Source: Thermoleophilaceae bacterium (GTDB taxonomy: Bacteria > Actinomycetota > Thermoleophilia > Solirubrobacterales > Thermoleophilaceae). From it: DNA of 7,551 nt. Location of the stretch: the NCBI GenBank assembly GCA_013812065.1, contig JACCUC010000197.1:1-7551 (forward strand), read 5' to 3'. The notes beneath the pieces are model-generated. The model was not told where the DNA came from. It was given only the letters and a program-made list of their open reading frames with translations, and searched no databases. A program made the position numbers and the translations under genes. Shown here piece by piece: positions 6,050 through 7,551 of this stretch (positions are counted from its first letter, which is position 1; the number at the start of each line of letters is the position of its first letter).

Positions 6050-6375
6050 TAGCGGCGGGTCTGCGACCGGGCGAGCAGGTTGCGGATCGCCTCGAAGGTG
6101 AGCAGCCCGCACAGCGGAATGACGACGAAGAAGGCGATCTCCTCGACTGGGAGCCCCGGCGGCAGCTCGGTCCCGGTCACAAAGCGCGGGTTGAACCACC
6201 AGTGGCCGAGCGCGATGGCGACGGCGTCCCAGGTGCCGAAGACCAGGACCACGGGCACGAGCGCGCGCAGCGCCCGCCGCGGTCGCCGCCACACGCGCGC
6301 GCGAAAGACGAACTCGAGCGGGAGCGTCAGGACGACGCACCCCGCGAGCAGCGCCAGGTACTCGTACTTGCCCAT
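6049..6375 (-). CDS. crtYc: Lycopene cyclase subunit CrtYc-like
   Basis: A 108-residue integral membrane protein, first subunit of the actinobacterial heterodimeric lycopene cyclase (CrtYc/CrtYd, or CrtYe/CrtYf for epsilon rings). Hydrophobic helices lie near residues 6-24, 35-57 and 80-101. The conserved WWFNPRF (59-65) precedes the PVEE motif (76-79), which corresponds to the PxE(E/D) active-site motif, and LTFEAIR (92-98) ends the domain. The ATG at 6375 has an upstream AAGGGA (6384-6379) that may serve as a rather close Shine-Dalgarno, and it is the only ATG or GTG in frame after the TAG at 6438. The stop overlaps the crtYd GTG by one base. It lies 60 bp behind the mini-ORF that follows the kinase gene. 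No crtE, crtB or crtI is visible in the window, so the substrate must come from genes elsewhere. Confidence 0.88.
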   Translation of the reverse strand: MGKYEYLALLAGCVVLTLPLEFVFRARVWRRPRRALRALVPVVLVFGTWDAVAIALGHWWFNPRFVTGTELPPGLPVEEIAFFVVIPLCGLLTFEAIRNLLARSQTRR

Positions 6376-6407
6376 CGATCCCTTGCTCGTGTCGAAGCCG
6401 GCGGTGA

Positions 6408-6436
6408 CGGGCGAGTACCCGCCCGATGGCTCGGGC
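6408..6436 (-). other. Two mutually exclusive hairpins before crtYc
   Basis: On the minus strand GCCCGA (6436-6431) pairs with TCGGGC (6426-6421) around a 4-nt loop. The overlapping segment CGGGCG (6425-6420) can instead pair with CGCCCG (6413-6408) around a 6-nt loop. The first stem starts at the stop codon of the 17-codon mini-ORF. This geometry resembles a leader-peptide switch, but stems of 6 bp are easy to find in GC-rich DNA and no U-run follows. Confidence 0.3.
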
Positions 6437-6489
6437 TACCGCGCCACGCGCCGGCGCGCTCTGAGGTCCCAGGCGCTGTCCGTGCTCAT
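6436..6489 (-). CDS. 17-codon mini-ORF coupled to the kinase stop
   Basis: Reads MSTDSAWDLRARRRVAR and a TAG stop. Its ATG overlaps the kinase TGA as ATGA, the usual sign of a translationally coupled next gene. It is too short for a known domain and I do not recognise it. It may be a leader peptide, the 5' stump of a gene lost when the kinase was joined to the carotenoid genes, or chance. It is in the same frame as crtYc, separated by one TAG and about 20 sense codons. Confidence 0.3.
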   Translation of the reverse strand: MSTDSAWDLRARRRVAR

Positions 6490-7551
6490 GCGCCCGCCCT
6501 CGCGCGCGCATGGCTGGCCACGCTCGGGTCGAGCCAGCCCCGTTCCTCGAGCTCTCCGAGGAGCCGGGCGTACGGCTCCCGGAAGTGCTCCACCCGGTCC
6601 CGGCGGGGCTCGATGACCTCGCGCACCCGGACCATCTCCGCCGCCGCGTCGGCAGTCGACCGGCCCGCAGAGGCGGCGAGCACCGCCATGCCGAACGCGG
6701 ACTCGGCGTTCTCGGGCAGCCGGACGGGCCGGTCCAGCACGTCGGCGTGCAGCTGGCACCAGTACCGGTTGCGCGCTGCCCCGCCGGTCAGGCTGAGCTC
6801 GCCGTCGATCGGCGCCCCGAGCAGGTCCAGGTAGTCGAAGCACAGGCGCTCGATGTAGGCGACGCCCTGCAGCAGTGCGGCGAAGTGCTCCGCCTCGTCA
6901 GCCGGGTCGCCCAACAGGAAGCCCTCGGCGTCGGCGGCGACGAACGGAAAGCGCTCACCGTGCCCGAGGAGCGGGTACGCCAGGACCCCGGTTTGCTCGT
7001 GGTCCGCCGCCCGCCGGCCGAGCTCGTCGAGGTCGCGCTCGGGGAAGCTGGCCGACAGCACGCCGGCGCCTGTGCTGGAGGCGCCCCCCGGCAGCCACCC
7101 TCCGTCGGGCGCCCGGTGGGAGTAGAGGACGCCGTTCGGGTCCCGGATGAGCTCGGGCGAGACGCCCTTGAGCACGAGCGTAGTGCCGAGCACCGAGTTC
7201 CATTGCCCTTCGCTGAGCGCCCCCGCCGCGAGCTGGGCGGCACAGCCGTCGGTCATGCCGGCGGTCACCGGTGTCCCCGCCGCGATCCCGGTCTCGCGGG
7301 CGGCCTCCGCACATACCTCGCCGAGCGTCGAGCCGGACCGAACGACGGAGGGCAGGAGGCCCCCGGGCACGCCGAGCCTCTCGAGCGTCTCCCCCGGCCA
7401 CTCCTCATGGATCAGGTCGTAGCCCGTCTTGAGTGCGTGGCTCGTGTCGGCAGGGACCTCGTGCCCGCAGAGCCTCCGGGTGACGTAGTCGGGCTGGTGG
7501 GCAAGCCGCGCGCCTCGCGCGAGCTCGGGCCATTCCTCGAGCATCCACAGC
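6486..7551 (-). CDS. FGGY-family carbohydrate kinase, 5'-truncated by the window edge (D-ribulose-kinase-like)
   Basis: ATP-dependent sugar kinase of the FGGY family. The visible part is about 354 residues; the frame is open to the window end (LW precedes the Met at 7544), so that Met is internal and most of the N-terminal FGGY domain is missing. Numbered from that Met: PDYVTRRLCG (18-27) is the end of the sugar-binding domain; AGMTDG (95-100) holds the probable catalytic Asp99; SVLGTTLVLKG (117-127) is the phosphate loop; YSHRAPDGGWLPGGASSTG (141-159) and LSLTGGAARNRYWCQLHADV (250-269) are ATP-domain motifs. The GTTLVLKG...YSHR...GGAS order resembles plant XK-1 and cyanobacterial D-ribulose kinases more than classical xylulokinases, so D-ribulose is a reasonable guess for the substrate, not shown. 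The TGA overlaps the mini-ORF start. Its place ahead of carotenoid genes has no obvious metabolic reason. Confidence 0.88.
   Translation of the reverse strand, partial: LWMLEEWPELARGARLAHQPDYVTRRLCGHEVPADTSHALKTGYDLIHEEWPGETLERLGVPGGLLPSVVRSGSTLGEVCAEAARETGIAAGTPVTAGMTDGCAAQLAAGALSEGQWNSVLGTTLVLKGVSPELIRDPNGVLYSHRAPDGGWLPGGASSTGAGVLSASFPERDLDELGRRAADHEQTGVLAYPLLGHGERFPFVAADAEGFLLGDPADEAEHFAALLQGVAYIERLCFDYLDLLGAPIDGELSLTGGAARNRYWCQLHADVLDRPVRLPENAESAFGMAVLAASAGRSTADAAAEMVRVREVIEPRRDRVEHFREPYARLLGELEERGWLDPSVASHARARAGA

Noticed and set aside
4898..6052. 384-codon plus-strand open frame over the SRPBCC and crtYd region
   Set aside because: Antisense shadow with biased His/Arg/Asp composition; the minus-strand genes are clearly recognised.
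5192..6511. 439-codon frame starting at 6511 as a single long protein
   Set aside because: Residues before the GTG at 6049 overlap crtYc and the kinase end in another frame and show no family similarity.
1..7551. CRISPR arrays, tRNA or rRNA genes, insertion sequences, prophage genes
   Set aside because: No repeat-spacer pattern, tRNA-like clover arms, transposase motifs or terminal inverted repeats were seen on either strand by eye.

Overview
The window is very GC-rich DNA with strong third-position GC, GTG starts and few Shine-Dalgarno sites. Gene content suggests a high-GC actinobacterium: an actinobacterial-type FtsZ, a two-subunit CrtYc/CrtYd lycopene cyclase, and a GGT-like hydrolase of a kind common in Actinomycetota. 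A Thermoleophilia/Solirubrobacterales-like lineage is my guess from protein style; the sequence alone does not prove it.

Layout. Plus strand, left half: ftsZ (47-1417, possibly starting before the window) and, 71 bp later, a gamma-glutamyltransferase-family Ntn hydrolase (1489-3099). On the minus strand, convergent with it, lies a small TusA-type sulfur carrier (3128-3370). Only 9 bp from the TusA start codon, a DsrE-like protein is transcribed the other way (3380-3790). It is followed on the plus strand by an atypical NAD(P)-binding SDR (3839-4753) that carries a 24-bp perfect palindrome near its 5' end.

The right half is a minus-strand cluster read from 7551 down to 4779. It holds a 5'-truncated FGGY carbohydrate kinase (D-ribulose-kinase-like), an ATGA-overlapping 17-codon mini-ORF, CrtYc, CrtYd (TAGTG overlap), an SRPBCC/cyclase-dehydrase protein with a strong Shine-Dalgarno, and a decayed second SRPBCC gene with no start and two apparent +1 frameshifts. 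CrtYd has no stop codon before the SRPBCC gene, so both form one open frame of 285 codons with an internal ribosome-binding site.

How the parts may work together. TusA and DsrE-like proteins are known partners in persulfide transfer, and their back-to-back layout fits one small sulfur-handling module. CrtYc and CrtYd are expected to form one membrane-bound carotenoid ring cyclase; the SRPBCC protein, physically joined to CrtYd in frame, may bind a hydrophobic ligand of the same pathway (inference). No other carotenoid gene is visible here. I see no tRNA, rRNA, CRISPR array, insertion sequence or phage gene. The main candidates for something new are the CrtYd-SRPBCC continuous frame, the nearly abutting tusA/dsrE starts, and the leader-like mini-ORF with alternative hairpins before crtYc.
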